64,000 nt of DNA from Marinibacterium profundimaris (GCF_002210095.1 NZ_AQQR01000004.1:434001-498000), one strand, 5' to 3'; shown: positions 9,487-19,042, numbered from the stretch's first letter. Program-made: numbers and translations. Notes: generated from the sequence alone by a model not told the origin.

Positions 9487-9554
9487 GCGCATGTCCGGGT
9501 TTGACATGCACCTCCCTGTTGGACCTGGCCGGGCTTCGCGCCCGGTCTTTTTTT
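9487..9554 (+). ncRNA. Putative trans-acting small RNA with a CCUCCC anti-SD segment
   Basis: A compact ~68-nt transcription unit is predicted between the response regulator and the enoyl-CoA hydratase gene. It has a promoter, a perfect 7-bp stem (9489-9495 with 9503-9509, loop CGGGTTT), a single-stranded linker containing ACCUCCCUGUUGG, and a strong intrinsic terminator. An exposed CCUCCC that can pair with Shine-Dalgarno sequences is a feature of several known alphaproteobacterial sRNAs (for example the CcsR and AbcR groups), but I do not recognise this RNA. It could instead be processed from the regulator's 3' UTR. Confidence 0.5.
9527..9554 (+). terminator. Intrinsic terminator (small RNA / response regulator)
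   Basis: CCGGGC pairs with GCCCGG around TTCGC, extended by a G-U and a G-C pair, and is followed by a run of seven T's broken only by the leading C. It ends both the candidate sRNA and any read-through from the response regulator. Confidence 0.9.
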
Positions 9555-9751
9555 GTGCCAGGGGCAAGGCCGCCGGCAGCCTGCATTCACCGGCACGGCA
9601 ACCAGCAGAATTCCAACCGCTCTGACGCCTGCTACACCGGGCCATTGAACCATCCGCCGGCCGATATCGCGCCCCCGCGCCCGGGTCCGGGGGCCGCGGG
9701 GCGGGCGGGTGGGAGCGGCCTTCGGAGCCGGGCGCGGGGGCGTCCGCGGTC
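9555..9751. other. Spacer between the small-RNA terminator and the enoyl-CoA hydratase stop
   Basis: GC-rich spacer between the plus-strand terminator and the minus-strand enoyl-CoA hydratase gene. The open frames crossing it lack ribosome binding sites. I see nothing else in it. Confidence 0.4.
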
Positions 9752-10360
9752 TCAGCCGCACATGCGCTTGATCGCCGCGCGGATCCGTGGATCGGCCGCA
9801 ACGCTGTCGGCGGCGATCTCGCGGGCCGTCTCCAGCAGCGTCTCGCGCTCGACGATCCGATCCACCAGCCCGAAGGCCAGCGCCTCCTCGACGGGGATCT
9901 TCTGGCCGCCCATCAGGATCAGCTTGGTCCGCGCCGGCCCCACCAGCGCGGACATCCGCGCCGGATCCGAAGGCTGCGGCAGGAAGCCCAGCTTCATCAC
10001 CGGGTAGAAGAATTTCGCACCCGGCACCGCCAGCCGCAGGTCGCAGGCCAGCGCCATGCCCATGGCGCCCCCCGCCAGCGTCCCGTTCAGCGCAGCGATG
10101 CTCAGGCAGGGCAGCGCCGCCACCGCGCCCGACAGCCTCTCCCACACGTCCGAGGTCGCCAGCCCCGCCCGCGCCTCCTCCAGGTCCGCCCCGGCCGAGA
10201 ACACCTTGCCCGCGCCCGTCAGGATAACCGCCCGGGCCTCCTGCGCGGCTTCCATCAGCTCGGCCAGCTCGGTCAGCATGGCATGGGTCAGGGAATTGGC
10301 CTTCTCGGCCCGGTCGATGGTGACGGTCCAGATGCCGTCGGCTGTGTCGTGGCGAATCAT
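9752..10360 (-). CDS. Enoyl-CoA hydratase/isomerase family protein
   Basis: A 202-residue crotonase-fold protein, shorter than the ~260 of classical enoyl-CoA hydratases. The oxyanion-hole segments AGKVFSAGADLEEA and ALNGTLAGGAMGMALACDLRLA are present, as is the C-terminal region with EEALAFGLVDRIV. I start at the ATG at 10360 with GGAG upstream; the longer open frame has no family similarity. The usual catalytic Glu positions are not obvious, so the reaction (hydratase, isomerase or other acyl-CoA chemistry) cannot be assigned. It stands alone. Confidence 0.82.
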   Translation of the reverse strand: MIRHDTADGIWTVTIDRAEKANSLTHAMLTELAELMEAAQEARAVILTGAGKVFSAGADLEEARAGLATSDVWERLSGAVAALPCLSIAALNGTLAGGAMGMALACDLRLAVPGAKFFYPVMKLGFLPQPSDPARMSALVGPARTKLILMGGQKIPVEEALAFGLVDRIVERETLLETAREIAADSVAADPRIRAAIKRMCG

Positions 10361-10671
10361 GGAAGCTCCGGGCTTTGGCCTGCCCTGACGGGCGCTTGGG
10401 CCAGAATGCGGGCCAGCCCACGGATTGCAAGGACCGGCCGCCTGCCCTGCGTCACCGTCCCGCCCTGCGGCCACGCGATCAGGCCCCTGGCCGCGCCGCA
10501 CGCACGCCTCGCATACGCCTTTCCGGGGCCGTGTATCGGACCTTTCACGGGACCTTGCACGGGGCCGGCCCTCTCCTCGCGCCCGGGTGATCGGCCACCC
10601 CATCTCGGCGGTTGACGCGACCGGCCCGACGTCGGAGCATAAGGCACCGTTCCAGGAGAGGACCTTTTTCC
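10361..10671. other. Divergent intergenic region
   Basis: 311 bp between the divergent enoyl-CoA hydratase and DUF2125 genes. It is GC-rich with short runs such as GGGACCTTGCACGGGGCC, but I see no clear promoter or operator apart from the AGGAGAGG ribosome binding site before the DUF2125 ATG. Confidence 0.4.
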
Positions 10672-12201
10672 ATGAGACATTTGACATCGTCCTGCGCCGT
10701 TGCGGCGCTGATGTCGGCCGCCTTCGCACAGGGCGCCGCCGCTGACATCACCGCCGAAGAGGCCTGGACCACCCTGCGCGACATGATGACCGGCTCGGGC
10801 TATGAAAGCTCCGCCACCGAAAGCCGGGACGGCGACGCCCTGGTGATCTCCGACACCGTCTTCACCATGTCCAGCGACGACGCCGACGCGACCACCTCGG
10901 TCGATTTCGGCACCCTGCGCTTCGTCGAGACCGGCGACGGCTCAGTCACGGTCGAGATGCCCGAGGTGCTGCCCGTCATCTCGTCGTTCTCCGATCCCGA
11001 GACCGGCGAAGAGGTCACGCTGCACATGGACGTGATCCAGAAGGGCGCGAGCCTGGCCCTGTCGGGCGATCCCGACAACGTCACGCAAACCTACGCCGCC
11101 TCCTCGGTCGAGGTCGCGCTGACCTCGATCGACGCGCCCGACGAGGCGCTGGCACCCGACGCGGTAAAGGTGTCGATGATCATGCAGGGGCTGACCTCGG
11201 ACACCACCATCGGCAGCGGCGAGCCGCGCCCGGTCGAGATGAGCGCCAAGGCCACTTCGGTCAGCTTCGACATGGGCGTCGACATGGAAGACGAAGGCTC
11301 CGGCGCTGCAAAGGGCGAGATGACCGACGTCAGCTTCACGGGAACCGCCACCCTGCCCAGTGAAACCAGCGCCGGCGGCGACCTCGTCGAGTTGATGCAG
11401 GACGGCTACATGCTCGACGGCACCTTCTCGCACCAGGGCAGCACCGTGACCTTCTCGGGTGAAGGCGACGGCTCCACCTTCGAGGCGCAGTCCAGCTCGG
11501 AAAGCGGCGAGTTCGACATGAACGTCGACGCCGAAAGCCTCACCTACGCCCTGCGCCAGGTCGCGTCGTCCATCGCGGTCACCACCTCGGACCTGCCGTT
11601 CCCGCTCGAGGTGCAGGCCGCCGGGCTCGAGGCCGGTTTCACCCTGCCCCTGGCCGAAAGCGAGGAGCCGAAGGATTTCGCCCTGCTGGTCAACCTGCAG
11701 GACTTCGTGATGTCCGACATGATCTGGATGATGTTCGACCCCGAAGGTGTGCTGCCCCGCGATCCCGCCTCGCTGATGGTGGACCTGGCCGGCCAGGCGA
11801 AGCTCTTCGTCAACCTGCTCGACTCCGAAGAGACCGAGGAGCTTGCCGCAACCGGCGCGGCCCCCGGCCAGCTGGAAGCGATCGACATCAACGCGATCAA
11901 GCTTGACCTGGTCGGTGCCTCGCTGAACGGCTCGGGGAGTTTCACCTTCGACAACAGTGACCTGGCGACCTTCGGCGGCATGCCGAAGCCGACCGGTTCG
12001 CTCGACCTCAGCCTGGCGGGTGGCAACGCGCTGCTGGACAAGCTGATGACGCTGGGCGTGATCGGCGAAGAGGAAGCCGGCGGCGCGCGCATGATGATGG
12101 GCCTGCTGGCCGTCCCCGGCGACGAACCCGACACGCTGAACTCCAAGCTGGAGATCAACGAGCAGGGTCACATCACCGCCAACGGCCAGCGCATCCAGTA
12201 A
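10672..12201 (+). CDS. DUF2125 family exported protein
   Basis: A 509-residue protein of unknown function. The ATG at 10672, preceded by AGGAGAGG, starts a signal peptide ending at about residue 24 (AQGAAA before DITAEEAW). The mature protein is acidic and rich in Ser, Thr and Asp, with many short beta-like segments, and fits the alphaproteobacterial DUF2125 family, presumed periplasmic. It has no catalytic signature I can identify. A perfect hairpin follows, so it is probably monocistronic. Confidence 0.7.
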   Translation: MRHLTSSCAVAALMSAAFAQGAAADITAEEAWTTLRDMMTGSGYESSATESRDGDALVISDTVFTMSSDDADATTSVDFGTLRFVETGDGSVTVEMPEVLPVISSFSDPETGEEVTLHMDVIQKGASLALSGDPDNVTQTYAASSVEVALTSIDAPDEALAPDAVKVSMIMQGLTSDTTIGSGEPRPVEMSAKATSVSFDMGVDMEDEGSGAAKGEMTDVSFTGTATLPSETSAGGDLVELMQDGYMLDGTFSHQGSTVTFSGEGDGSTFEAQSSSESGEFDMNVDAESLTYALRQVASSIAVTTSDLPFPLEVQAAGLEAGFTLPLAESEEPKDFALLVNLQDFVMSDMIWMMFDPEGVLPRDPASLMVDLAGQAKLFVNLLDSEETEELAATGAAPGQLEAIDINAIKLDLVGASLNGSGSFTFDNSDLATFGGMPKPTGSLDLSLAGGNALLDKLMTLGVIGEEEAGGARMMMGLLAVPGDEPDTLNSKLEINEQGHITANGQRIQ

Positions 12202-12218
12202 GCGCCGCCTGAAAGGGC

Positions 12219-12242
12219 CGGGCCGCCCCATGGGGCGGCCCG
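12219..12242 (+). terminator. Hairpin after the DUF2125 gene
   Basis: The arms CGGGCCGCCCC and GGGGCGGCCCG are perfect complements around AT, starting 18 bp after the stop. There is no clear T-run, so it is a probable terminator or a 3' stabiliser. Confidence 0.6.
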
Positions 12243-12392
12243 TTGCCATTTCGACCGCCTCGTCCGCCCGGCCCGTCCCGGCAGAACCGCGGCTTTCACC
12301 ACCGCCAGCCCCTGCAAAGCGCCCGCAAACCTTGCGGGACGCGCAGCGAAGGTCTACCTGCCTTCGGAACCGACACCGAAAAAAGACGCCCC

Positions 12393-13739
12393 ATGACCCA
12401 GGATCTCGCCGCCCTTTCCCACGCCCTTCTCGACGCCGCCCGCAAGGCCGGGGCCGAGGCTGCCGACACGCTGGCGATCGAGGGCCGGTCGGTCATGATC
12501 GACGTGCGCGAGGGCGAGCTGGAACAGGCGGAGCGCTCTGAAAGCACGGACCTTGGACTGCGCGTGCTGATCGGGCGCAAGCAGGCGATCGTCTCGGCCT
12601 CGGACACGCGGCCCGAGACGCTGGCGCTGATGGCCGAACGCGCCGTTGCCATGGCGCGCGAGGCGCCCGACGATCCCCACGCCGGCCTCGCCGATCCCTC
12701 GCAGCTGACGCAGGACACCGGCTCGGCCGCGCTTGACCTGTTCGATCCCGCCCCCGAACCCGCCGCCGAAGCCCTGCGCGACATGGCGCTGGAGGCCGAG
12801 TCCGCCGCCCGCGCCATTTCCGGGGTGAGCCAGGTGCAATCGGCCAGCGCCTCTTACGGGTGGAACGACATCCACCTCGCCTCCACCAACGGGTTCTCCG
12901 CCGGCTATGCACGCACCGGAAGCTCGGTCTCCTGCGTGGCCATCGCCGGCGAAGGCACGGGGATGGAACGCGACTATGACGGCGACAGCCGCACCTACGC
13001 CGCCGACCTGCGCAGCCCGGCCGAGATCGGCCGCAGCGCCGGGCAACGCGCGGCCGCAGCACTGAACGCCCGCCAGCCGAAGACCGGCACCTACCCGGTG
13101 CTCTTCGACGAACGCATCTCCAGCTCGCTGATCGGCCACCTTCTGTCGGCCGCCAACGGCGGCGCGGTGGCGCGCGGGTCGTCCTGGCTGATGAACCGGC
13201 TGGGCGAACAGGTCCTGCCCGAAGCGCTTTCGATCATCGAGGATCCGTTCCGCCCCCGCATCGGCGGCTCGCGTCCCTTCGATGCCGAAGGCCTGCCCAC
13301 CGCCCGCCGCGCCATCGTCCAGAACGGCGTGCTGACGGGCTGGACGCTGGACCTTGCCTCGGCGCGCAAGCTGGGGCTGCAATCGACCGGCAATGCCACG
13401 CGCGGGCCGTCGTCGCCGCCCTCGCCGTCGAACTGGAACATCGCGCTGACCCAGGGGCAGCAAAGCCGCGAAGAGCTGATGGCCGACATGGGCACCGGGC
13501 TGCTGGTGACCTCGATGATCGGGTCGACCATCAACCCCAACACCGGCGATTACAGCCGCGGCGCCTCGGGGTTCTGGATCGAGAACGGCGAAATCGCCTA
13601 CCCGGTCAACGAATGCACCATCGCCGGCAACCTGCATGACATGCTGCTGCGGATCCGCCCCGCCAACGACGCGCGGACCTACCTCAGCCGGGTCGTGCCC
13701 TCGCTGCTGATCGACGGGATGACCCTTGCCGGCAGCTGA
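12393..13739 (+). CDS. pmbA: TldE/PmbA-type metalloprotease subunit
   Basis: A 448-residue member of the TldD/TldE family, the heterodimeric peptidase that trims peptides such as microcins and antitoxins. Its C-terminal half shows family blocks (SSSLIGHLLSAANG, DPFRPRIGGSRPFDAEG, TGLLVTSMIGSTINPNTGDYSRGASGFWIENGEI) but no HExxxH, as expected for the non-catalytic TldE/PmbA partner. The ATG at 12393 gives the usual family start; the longer frame is not conserved in type. It overlaps the next gene by 14 bp, indicating coupled translation. TldD is not in this window. Confidence 0.92.
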   Translation: MTQDLAALSHALLDAARKAGAEAADTLAIEGRSVMIDVREGELEQAERSESTDLGLRVLIGRKQAIVSASDTRPETLALMAERAVAMAREAPDDPHAGLADPSQLTQDTGSAALDLFDPAPEPAAEALRDMALEAESAARAISGVSQVQSASASYGWNDIHLASTNGFSAGYARTGSSVSCVAIAGEGTGMERDYDGDSRTYAADLRSPAEIGRSAGQRAAAALNARQPKTGTYPVLFDERISSSLIGHLLSAANGGAVARGSSWLMNRLGEQVLPEALSIIEDPFRPRIGGSRPFDAEGLPTARRAIVQNGVLTGWTLDLASARKLGLQSTGNATRGPSSPPSPSNWNIALTQGQQSREELMADMGTGLLVTSMIGSTINPNTGDYSRGASGFWIENGEIAYPVNECTIAGNLHDMLLRIRPANDARTYLSRVVPSLLIDGMTLAGS

Positions 13740-14505
13740 TCTTGCGCTTCTTGTCGATGCCGCCCGGGCCGCCGGAGAAGTCGCGCTCGGCTTCACCGGC
13801 GCCACCGCGCGCAGCTGGGACAAACCCGGCGACGCCGGGCCGGTGACCGAGGCCGACCTTGCCGTGAACGACCGGCTCGCCGGGATCCTGAAACCGGCGC
13901 GGCCCGACTACGGCTGGCTGTCCGAGGAATCTCCCGACAGCCCCGACCGTCTGGCGATGGATCGGGTCTTCATCATCGACCCGATCGACGGCACGCGCAG
14001 CTTCATCGACGGATCCTCGACCTGGGCCCATGCGATCGCCGTGGCCGAGGCCGGCGTGGTCACCGCCGCCGTCATCTACCTGCCGATGCGCGACGAACTC
14101 TTCGCCGCCGCCGCCGGCCAGGGCGCCACGCTGAACGGCGCGCCGATCGCGCCCAGCGACACCGCCGGGATGAAGGACGCCACCGTGCTTGCCGCGCGCC
14201 CGGCGCTGGAGTCACGCCACTGGAAGGCCGGCCCGCCGCCGTTCAAGCGGGAATACCGCCCTTCGCTGGCCTATCGCATGGCCACCGTGGCCGAGGGGCG
14301 CTTTGACGGCATGCTGACCCTGCGCCGGACCTGGGAATGGGATGTCGCCGCGGGCGACCTGATCCTGCGCGAGGCCGGCGCCCGGGTCTCCGACCGGCTG
14401 GGACAGGCCCTGCGGTTCAACAATCCGCAGCCCTCGGTCAACGGCGTGCTTGCCGGCGGGGCAGCCGTCCATGCCGGGCTATTGGCCGCGCTTACCCAAT
14501 CTTGA
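13726..14505 (+). CDS. Inositol monophosphatase / CysQ-like phosphatase
   Basis: A 259-residue Mg-dependent phosphatase of the inositol monophosphatase superfamily. The metal motifs are SEES (67-70), DPIDGTRSF (85-93) and WEWDVAAGD near residue 205. Members act on inositol phosphate or on 3'-phosphoadenosine 5'-phosphate (CysQ); the substrate cannot be decided here. The start is a TTG at 13726, inside the end of pmbA. It is forced, because an in-frame TGA lies at 13720-13722 and no ATG or GTG follows soon. It leads into the DUF4170-waaA-lpxK series, an arrangement that recurs in Rhodobacterales. Confidence 0.88.
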   Translation: MPAADLALLVDAARAAGEVALGFTGATARSWDKPGDAGPVTEADLAVNDRLAGILKPARPDYGWLSEESPDSPDRLAMDRVFIIDPIDGTRSFIDGSSTWAHAIAVAEAGVVTAAVIYLPMRDELFAAAAGQGATLNGAPIAPSDTAGMKDATVLAARPALESRHWKAGPPPFKREYRPSLAYRMATVAEGRFDGMLTLRRTWEWDVAAGDLILREAGARVSDRLGQALRFNNPQPSVNGVLAGGAAVHAGLLAALTQS

Positions 14506-14563
14506 CCTCTGCGCGGCCATCCTTAGGGTCCCGCACACCCGCATTGCGAAAGGAGACCGCCCC

Positions 14564-14806
14564 ATGGTCCAACGCCTGCACCTCGTCTTCGGCGGCGAGC
14601 TCATCGACCCGTCCAGAACCGCCTTCAAGGATGTCGACGACATCCACATCGTCGGCATGTTCCCCGATTATGCCTCGGCCTACGACGCCTGGAAGGCCGA
14701 GGCGCAGCGCACCGTCGACAATGCCCACATGCGCTACTTCATCGCCCATATCCACCGGCTCCGCGACGAGGAGGCCGAGGCCTCTTCGACCGAGGAATTC
14801 GGCTGA
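14564..14806 (+). CDS. DUF4170 domain protein
   Basis: An 80-residue protein with no membrane segment or signal peptide. It has the DUF4170 pattern: an N-terminal strand MVQRLHLVFGGEL, a central DIHIVGMFPDYASAYDAWKAEAQRTVD and a charged C-terminus. The function is unknown. Its constant position between a cysQ-like gene and waaA suggests a role tied to Kdo transfer or lipid A assembly. The ATG at 14564 is preceded by AGGAG. The waaA GTG lies only seven bases beyond its stop. Confidence 0.85.
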   Translation: MVQRLHLVFGGELIDPSRTAFKDVDDIHIVGMFPDYASAYDAWKAEAQRTVDNAHMRYFIAHIHRLRDEEAEASSTEEFG

Positions 14807-14813
14807 GACACCG

Positions 14814-16055
14814 GTGATCCGGCCTCTGAGCCTGACCGCCTACAGGGCGCTTTCCGCGCGCAAGCCGCCCGGGGATCTGACCGTGGCCGGTCCCAGGCCC
14901 GACCGGCCGGTGGCCTGGTTCCACGCGACCTCGGACATGCGGGCGGCGGCGCTTCTGGACCTGGCCGACCGCCTGCGGGCGCAGCGGCCGGGCATGCCCG
15001 TGCTGCTGACCTTCGACCGGCGCCACCTGACCGGGCCGCGCCCTGCCCGGCACGACGATATGCTGTACGAGATCCCTCTGGACGGCGACCATCCCGGCGC
15101 GGCGGCCGAGTTCCTGGAGTACTGGCGCCCCGCCGTCGGGCTGTGGACCGGCGGGCCGCTGATGCCCAACCTGCTGTTCACGGCCCGGTCTGCCGGTGTG
15201 CCGCTGATCCTTGCCGATATCGACGAATCCGGGCTGGGGCGCGAGGGGCTGCCGTGGATGCCGGATCCGGAACGCGCCGCGCTGCGCATGTTCCGCCGGG
15301 TGTTTGCCCTTGATATCACGACCTTTTCCCGTCTTCAGCGCATCGGCATCCCGACCCGCGATCTGCAGGTCGCGCCCCGCCTGCAGGACAGCCTCGCGCC
15401 CCCGTCCTGCGCCGAGGAAGACCTGACCGAAACCGGAGAGACTCTGGCCGGCCGCCCCGTCTGGTTTGCCGCCGGGCTTTGCGCGTCAGAGGCCGTTGGC
15501 GTGCTGAGCGCCCATCGGCAGGCCGTGCGCCTGTCGCATCGGCTGCTGCTGGTGATCACCCCGGCCGACGGTTTCGACCCCGCCGCGCTGCAGGCCCTTC
15601 TGGGCGGCGCCGGGCTGCGCCACGCGGAATGGGAGCCGGGCGATCCGATCGACGAATTCGTCCAGGTCCTGGTGGCGCGCGAAGCCGACAGCCTGGCGCT
15701 GTGGTTCCGGCTGGCGCCGCTTTCGATCATGGGCGGCACGCTGGGCGCCGAGGAGGAGCCGGGCATCCACCCTTTCATTCCCGCCGCGCTCGGCTCTGCC
15801 GTGCTGCACGGCAGCCATACCGGCGCCCACGCGCCCGCCTACGAACGCCTTGCCCAGGCCGGCGGCACCCAGCTTGTGCGCGGCTCCACCCATCTGAGCG
15901 AGGTCGCGCTGCGGCTGATCCAGCCCGAGGAATCCGCGCGCATGGCGCTGGCCGGATGGGATGTGGTGACCGAAGGCGCCTGGCTGATCGACCGGCTCTC
16001 GGACCTGGTGCTGGATTTCCACGACGCCGCCGAGATGACCGATGCAGCCACCTGA
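14814..16055 (+). CDS. waaA: 3-deoxy-D-manno-octulosonic acid (Kdo) transferase
   Basis: It transfers Kdo to the lipid A precursor on the cytoplasmic face of the inner membrane. The 413-residue product resembles the divergent Rhodobacterales branch of WaaA: the N-terminal glycosyltransferase fold contains [22 protein letters not shown] and [14 protein letters not shown], and the C-terminal fold contains [10 protein letters not shown] and [14 protein letters not shown]. The start is a GTG at 14814 giving [14 protein letters not shown], which matches family N-termini better than the longer frame. It overlaps lpxK by 14 bp. Confidence 0.85.
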   Translation: MIRPLSLTAYRALSARKPPGDLTVAGPRPDRPVAWFHATSDMRAAALLDLADRLRAQRPGMPVLLTFDRRHLTGPRPARHDDMLYEIPLDGDHPGAAAEFLEYWRPAVGLWTGGPLMPNLLFTARSAGVPLILADIDESGLGREGLPWMPDPERAALRMFRRVFALDITTFSRLQRIGIPTRDLQVAPRLQDSLAPPSCAEEDLTETGETLAGRPVWFAAGLCASEAVGVLSAHRQAVRLSHRLLLVITPADGFDPAALQALLGGAGLRHAEWEPGDPIDEFVQVLVAREADSLALWFRLAPLSIMGGTLGAEEEPGIHPFIPAALGSAVLHGSHTGAHAPAYERLAQAGGTQLVRGSTHLSEVALRLIQPEESARMALAGWDVVTEGAWLIDRLSDLVLDFHDAAEMTDAAT

Positions 16056-17043
16056 TTTCTGGACCAACCCGCCCGGCCGGCCCGGGCTGGCGGCGCGGCT
16101 GCTGTCGCCGCTGGGCGCCGTCTATGCCGGCGCGACGGCCCGGCGCGTGGCGCGCGGCCCGGGCGCGCGGCTGGGCGTGCCGGTGATCTGCGTCGGCAAC
16201 CTCAACGCCGGGGGCACCGGCAAGACGCCGACGGTGATCTGGCTGATCGAACTGCTGTCGGCGATGCACCACCGCCCCTGGGTCGTCACCCGTGGCCATG
16301 GCGGTCGCCTGACCGGCCCCGTCCGCGTCGACCCGCGCCGGCATACCGCCTCGCAGGTTGGCGACGAGGCCCTGTTGCTGGCCGCCTTCGCCGAGGTCGT
16401 GGTGGCCGAGGACCGCGCCGCCGGCGGGCAGCTGGCCGAGGCCGAGGGCGCCAGCGTCGTGCTGCTGGACGACGGGTTCCAGAACCCGGCGCTTGCCAAG
16501 GACCTGTCGCTGGTGGTGGTCGATGCCCAGACCGGTTTCGGCAACGGCCGCTGCCTGCCCGCCGGCCCGCTGCGCGAACCGGTCGCGGCCGGGCTGGCCC
16601 GCGCCGATGCGGTGCTCTCGATGGGCCCCGAGGCGGCGCAGGAAGACTTTGACGCCACCTGGGGCACACAGATCCCCCTGCCGCGCCTGCGCGGGTCGCT
16701 GGAGCCGCTGAACACCGGCATGGACTGGTCCACCACCCGCGCCCTGGCCTTCGCCGGCATCGGCCGCCCGGCGAAGTTCTTCGCCACCCTGCGCGGCCTG
16801 GGCGCCGAGCTGGTCCGGGCCGAAGCGCTGGACGATCACCAGCCGCTGTCCAGCGCGCTGATGGCCCGGCTGGAGGGCGAGGCGAAGCTGCTTGGGGCGC
16901 AGCTGGTGACAACGGAGAAGGACGCGGTGCGGTTGCCGAAGGAGTTCCGGTTCAAGGTGATCACCTTGCCGGTGCGGTTGCGGGTTGCGGAAGACGGCTG
17001 GCTGCGGGCGCGGCTGGCAGAGGTCGCGCCGGAACCGCGCTGA
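16042..17043 (+). CDS. lpxK: Tetraacyldisaccharide 4'-kinase
   Basis: LpxK phosphorylates the 4' position of the tetraacyl-disaccharide to make lipid IVA, at the inner membrane. The 333 residues carry an N-terminal membrane-associating helix ([14 protein letters not shown]), the P-loop [12 protein letters not shown] (52-63), the [11 protein letters not shown] motif and the C-terminal [12 protein letters not shown]. It overlaps waaA, so Kdo transfer and kinase are translationally coupled. A dispersed repeat follows its stop. Confidence 0.95.
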   Translation: MQPPDFWTNPPGRPGLAARLLSPLGAVYAGATARRVARGPGARLGVPVICVGNLNAGGTGKTPTVIWLIELLSAMHHRPWVVTRGHGGRLTGPVRVDPRRHTASQVGDEALLLAAFAEVVVAEDRAAGGQLAEAEGASVVLLDDGFQNPALAKDLSLVVVDAQTGFGNGRCLPAGPLREPVAAGLARADAVLSMGPEAAQEDFDATWGTQIPLPRLRGSLEPLNTGMDWSTTRALAFAGIGRPAKFFATLRGLGAELVRAEALDDHQPLSSALMARLEGEAKLLGAQLVTTEKDAVRLPKEFRFKVITLPVRLRVAEDGWLRARLAEVAPEPR

Positions 17044-17063
17044 CGCGCGCTGCCTTCGGCGAG

Positions 17064-17178
17064 AGGTATTTTCCAAAGGTGAAGAGAGCGGTGCGGCGCC
17101 CTTGTGGCCGGCCGTGGCGGCGCGGAGAGCGCGGGAGCCTCCGGCGGGAGGTATTTGGGCCAAGAAGAAGACAGGGGC
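17064..17178 (+). repeat. Dispersed intergenic repeat, copy 1 (modules A and B)
   Basis: Module A (17064-17086) reads AGGTATTTTCCAAAGGTGAA. Module B (17132-17178) has a small CCTCC-GGCG-GGAGG hairpin, TATTTGGGCC and then AAGAAGAAGACAGGGGC. The same two modules occur after mutY, in the opposite orientation, and after sulP. Here they lie between the convergent lpxK and CoA-transferase genes, 20-135 bp after the lpxK stop. Confidence 0.75.
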
Positions 17179-17231
17179 CGGGCGCACAGGAACGGCCGGG
17201 TGTTATGGGCCGTCCCTGTCGCGGTCGCGGT

Positions 17232-18356
17232 TCAGTAGCGGTCCGTGTCCTCGCCCAGCTTCGGCGCGGGGCGGGTGAGGGCCAGGTCGGCATCCGAAAA
17301 GCGGAAGGGCGCGCGGATACCCGGGACGCCGTCGAGCGAGATCTGCATGCCGCGCGCGATCACCTGCGGGTCGGCCATCACGCGGTCGAGCGTGTTGATC
17401 GGGCCGGCCGGGACGCCCTGGGCTTCGCAGGCGGCGAGCAGGTCGTTCATCGTCCGGGTCGCCGTGGCCCCGTTCAGCCGGGCGATCATCACCCGCCGGT
17501 TGGCGATGCGGTCCTTGTTTTCGAGGTACTCGGGCGCTTCAGCCATGTCGGCAAGATCCAGAAGCCGGCAGAGCCGCTGATACTGGGCGTCATTGCCGGT
17601 GGCGATGATGATATGGCCGTCGGCGCAGTCGAAGACCTCGTAGGGGGTCAGGTTCATATGGGCGTTGCCCATGCGTTCGGGTGCTTGGCCGGTGGTCAGG
17701 TAATTCAGCGCCTGGTTCGCCGTCACCGCCACGGCCACGTCCAGCAGCGCCATGTCGACCTGCTGGCCCCGGCCGGTGCGGTCGCGCATCCGCAGCGCGG
17801 CGAGGATGCCGGTAACCGCGTAGACGCCGGTGAAGATGTCCGTGATCGCCACGCCGGTCTTCTGCGGCTGGCCGTCGGGCTCTCCGGTGATCGACATCAG
17901 CCCGGACATGCCCTGGATGATGAAATCGTAGCCCGCGCGGTGGGCATAGGGGCCATCCTGGCCGAAACCGGTGATCGAGCAATAGACGAGACGAGGGTTC
18001 ACCTGCGCCAGCGAGGCATAGTCGAGCCCGTATTTCTCCAGCCCGCCGACCTTGAAGTTCTCGATCACCACATCGGCATCGGCCACCAGCTCGCGCACCC
18101 TGGCCTGGCCTTCCGGCGTGGCGAAATCGACCACGACAGAGGCCTTCCCGCGGTTCGTCGAATGGTAGTAGCTGGCCGAGACGTCCTCGTCCCGTTCCAC
18201 GAAGGGCGGGCCCCACTTGCGGGTGTCGTCGCCGCGCGGCGATTCCAGCTTGATCACTTCGGCGCCCAGGTCCGACAGCGTCTGGCCGGCCCAGGGGCCG
18301 GCCAGGATGCGCGCCATCTCGATGACCTTGAGCCCCTTGAGGGGCGCGTCGCTCAT
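17232..18356 (-). CDS. Family III (CaiB/BaiF) CoA-transferase
   Basis: A 374-residue class III CoA-transferase, moving CoA between carboxylic acids. The N-terminal PLKGLKVIEMARILAGPW, the VVIENFK segment and the conserved nucleophilic Asp, here D173 in VAITDIFTG, identify the family. The acid substrate is not predictable. The true start is the ATG at 18356: the open frame runs on into dsbA, but the four-base ATGA overlap with the dsbA stop shows coupling. It is the second gene of a dsbA-CoA-transferase pair. Confidence 0.92.
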   Translation of the reverse strand: MSDAPLKGLKVIEMARILAGPWAGQTLSDLGAEVIKLESPRGDDTRKWGPPFVERDEDVSASYYHSTNRGKASVVVDFATPEGQARVRELVADADVVIENFKVGGLEKYGLDYASLAQVNPRLVYCSITGFGQDGPYAHRAGYDFIIQGMSGLMSITGEPDGQPQKTGVAITDIFTGVYAVTGILAALRMRDRTGRGQQVDMALLDVAVAVTANQALNYLTTGQAPERMGNAHMNLTPYEVFDCADGHIIIATGNDAQYQRLCRLLDLADMAEAPEYLENKDRIANRRVMIARLNGATATRTMNDLLAACEAQGVPAGPINTLDRVMADPQVIARGMQISLDGVPGIRAPFRFSDADLALTRPAPKLGEDTDRY

Positions 18357-19042
18357 TCTCCGAGTTTCTCGTCGAACAGCGCCGCGAAATCGGCATAGGG
18401 CTGGTTCGACACCTTCTCGCCGTCGATGACGAAGCTCGGCGTGCCGGTGACGTCGTCGGCCTCGGCGTTCTCCTGGAACCAGGCGACCAGCGTGCGGGCC
18501 TTTTCGCCGTCCTGCAGGCAGGCATCCAGCGCGGCATCGTCCAGCCCGGCCATCTTGCCCATCTTCTTCAGCTCGGCCACGATCGCCTGGGGATCGCCGG
18601 CGCGGGTCCATTCGTCCTGGCTGGAATAGATCAGGTCGTTCATGCCGAAGAACCGGTCCTCGCCCGCGCAGCGCGCGATCATCGAGGCCCAGAGCCCGTA
18701 GCGGTCGAAATAGACCTCGCGGTAGATGAAGCGCACCTTGCCGGTGTCGATGTAGTTTTCCTTGATCTGCTTGAACGGCCCGGCGTGGAAGGCCGCGCAA
18801 TGCGGGCAGGTGTAGGAGGCGTATTCGATCATGGTGATCGGCGCGTCCTCGGCGCCCATTGTCATCTCGACGATGGTGGAGGTGTCGACCTCGGCCTCGG
18901 CGGCATCCGCGTCCTGGGCCATGGCGGCGCCGGGCAGCAGCTGGGCCTGGCCCGGGGCGGTCGGCGCCGGCTGGCTCAGGAAGGCATAGGCGCCGGCAAG
19001 CAGCAGGGCAGCGGCCCCGGCGGGCAGGAAGGTACGGGTCAT
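18353..19042 (-). CDS. DsbA-family thiol:disulfide oxidoreductase
   Basis: A 229-residue periplasmic thioredoxin-fold protein. It has an N-terminal hydrophobic export or anchor segment, an acidic linker, the active site C79-P-H-C82 (YASYTCPHCAAF), and the cis-proline loop TGTPSFVIDG. The CPHC pair is that of oxidising DsbA proteins, so it probably introduces disulfides or acts in cytochrome and envelope protein folding. It lies just downstream of the DUF721 gene on the same strand and overlaps the CoA-transferase start by four bases. Confidence 0.9.
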   Translation of the reverse strand: MTRTFLPAGAAALLLAGAYAFLSQPAPTAPGQAQLLPGAAMAQDADAAEAEVDTSTIVEMTMGAEDAPITMIEYASYTCPHCAAFHAGPFKQIKENYIDTGKVRFIYREVYFDRYGLWASMIARCAGEDRFFGMNDLIYSSQDEWTRAGDPQAIVAELKKMGKMAGLDDAALDACLQDGEKARTLVAWFQENAEADDVTGTPSFVIDGEKVSNQPYADFAALFDEKLGE

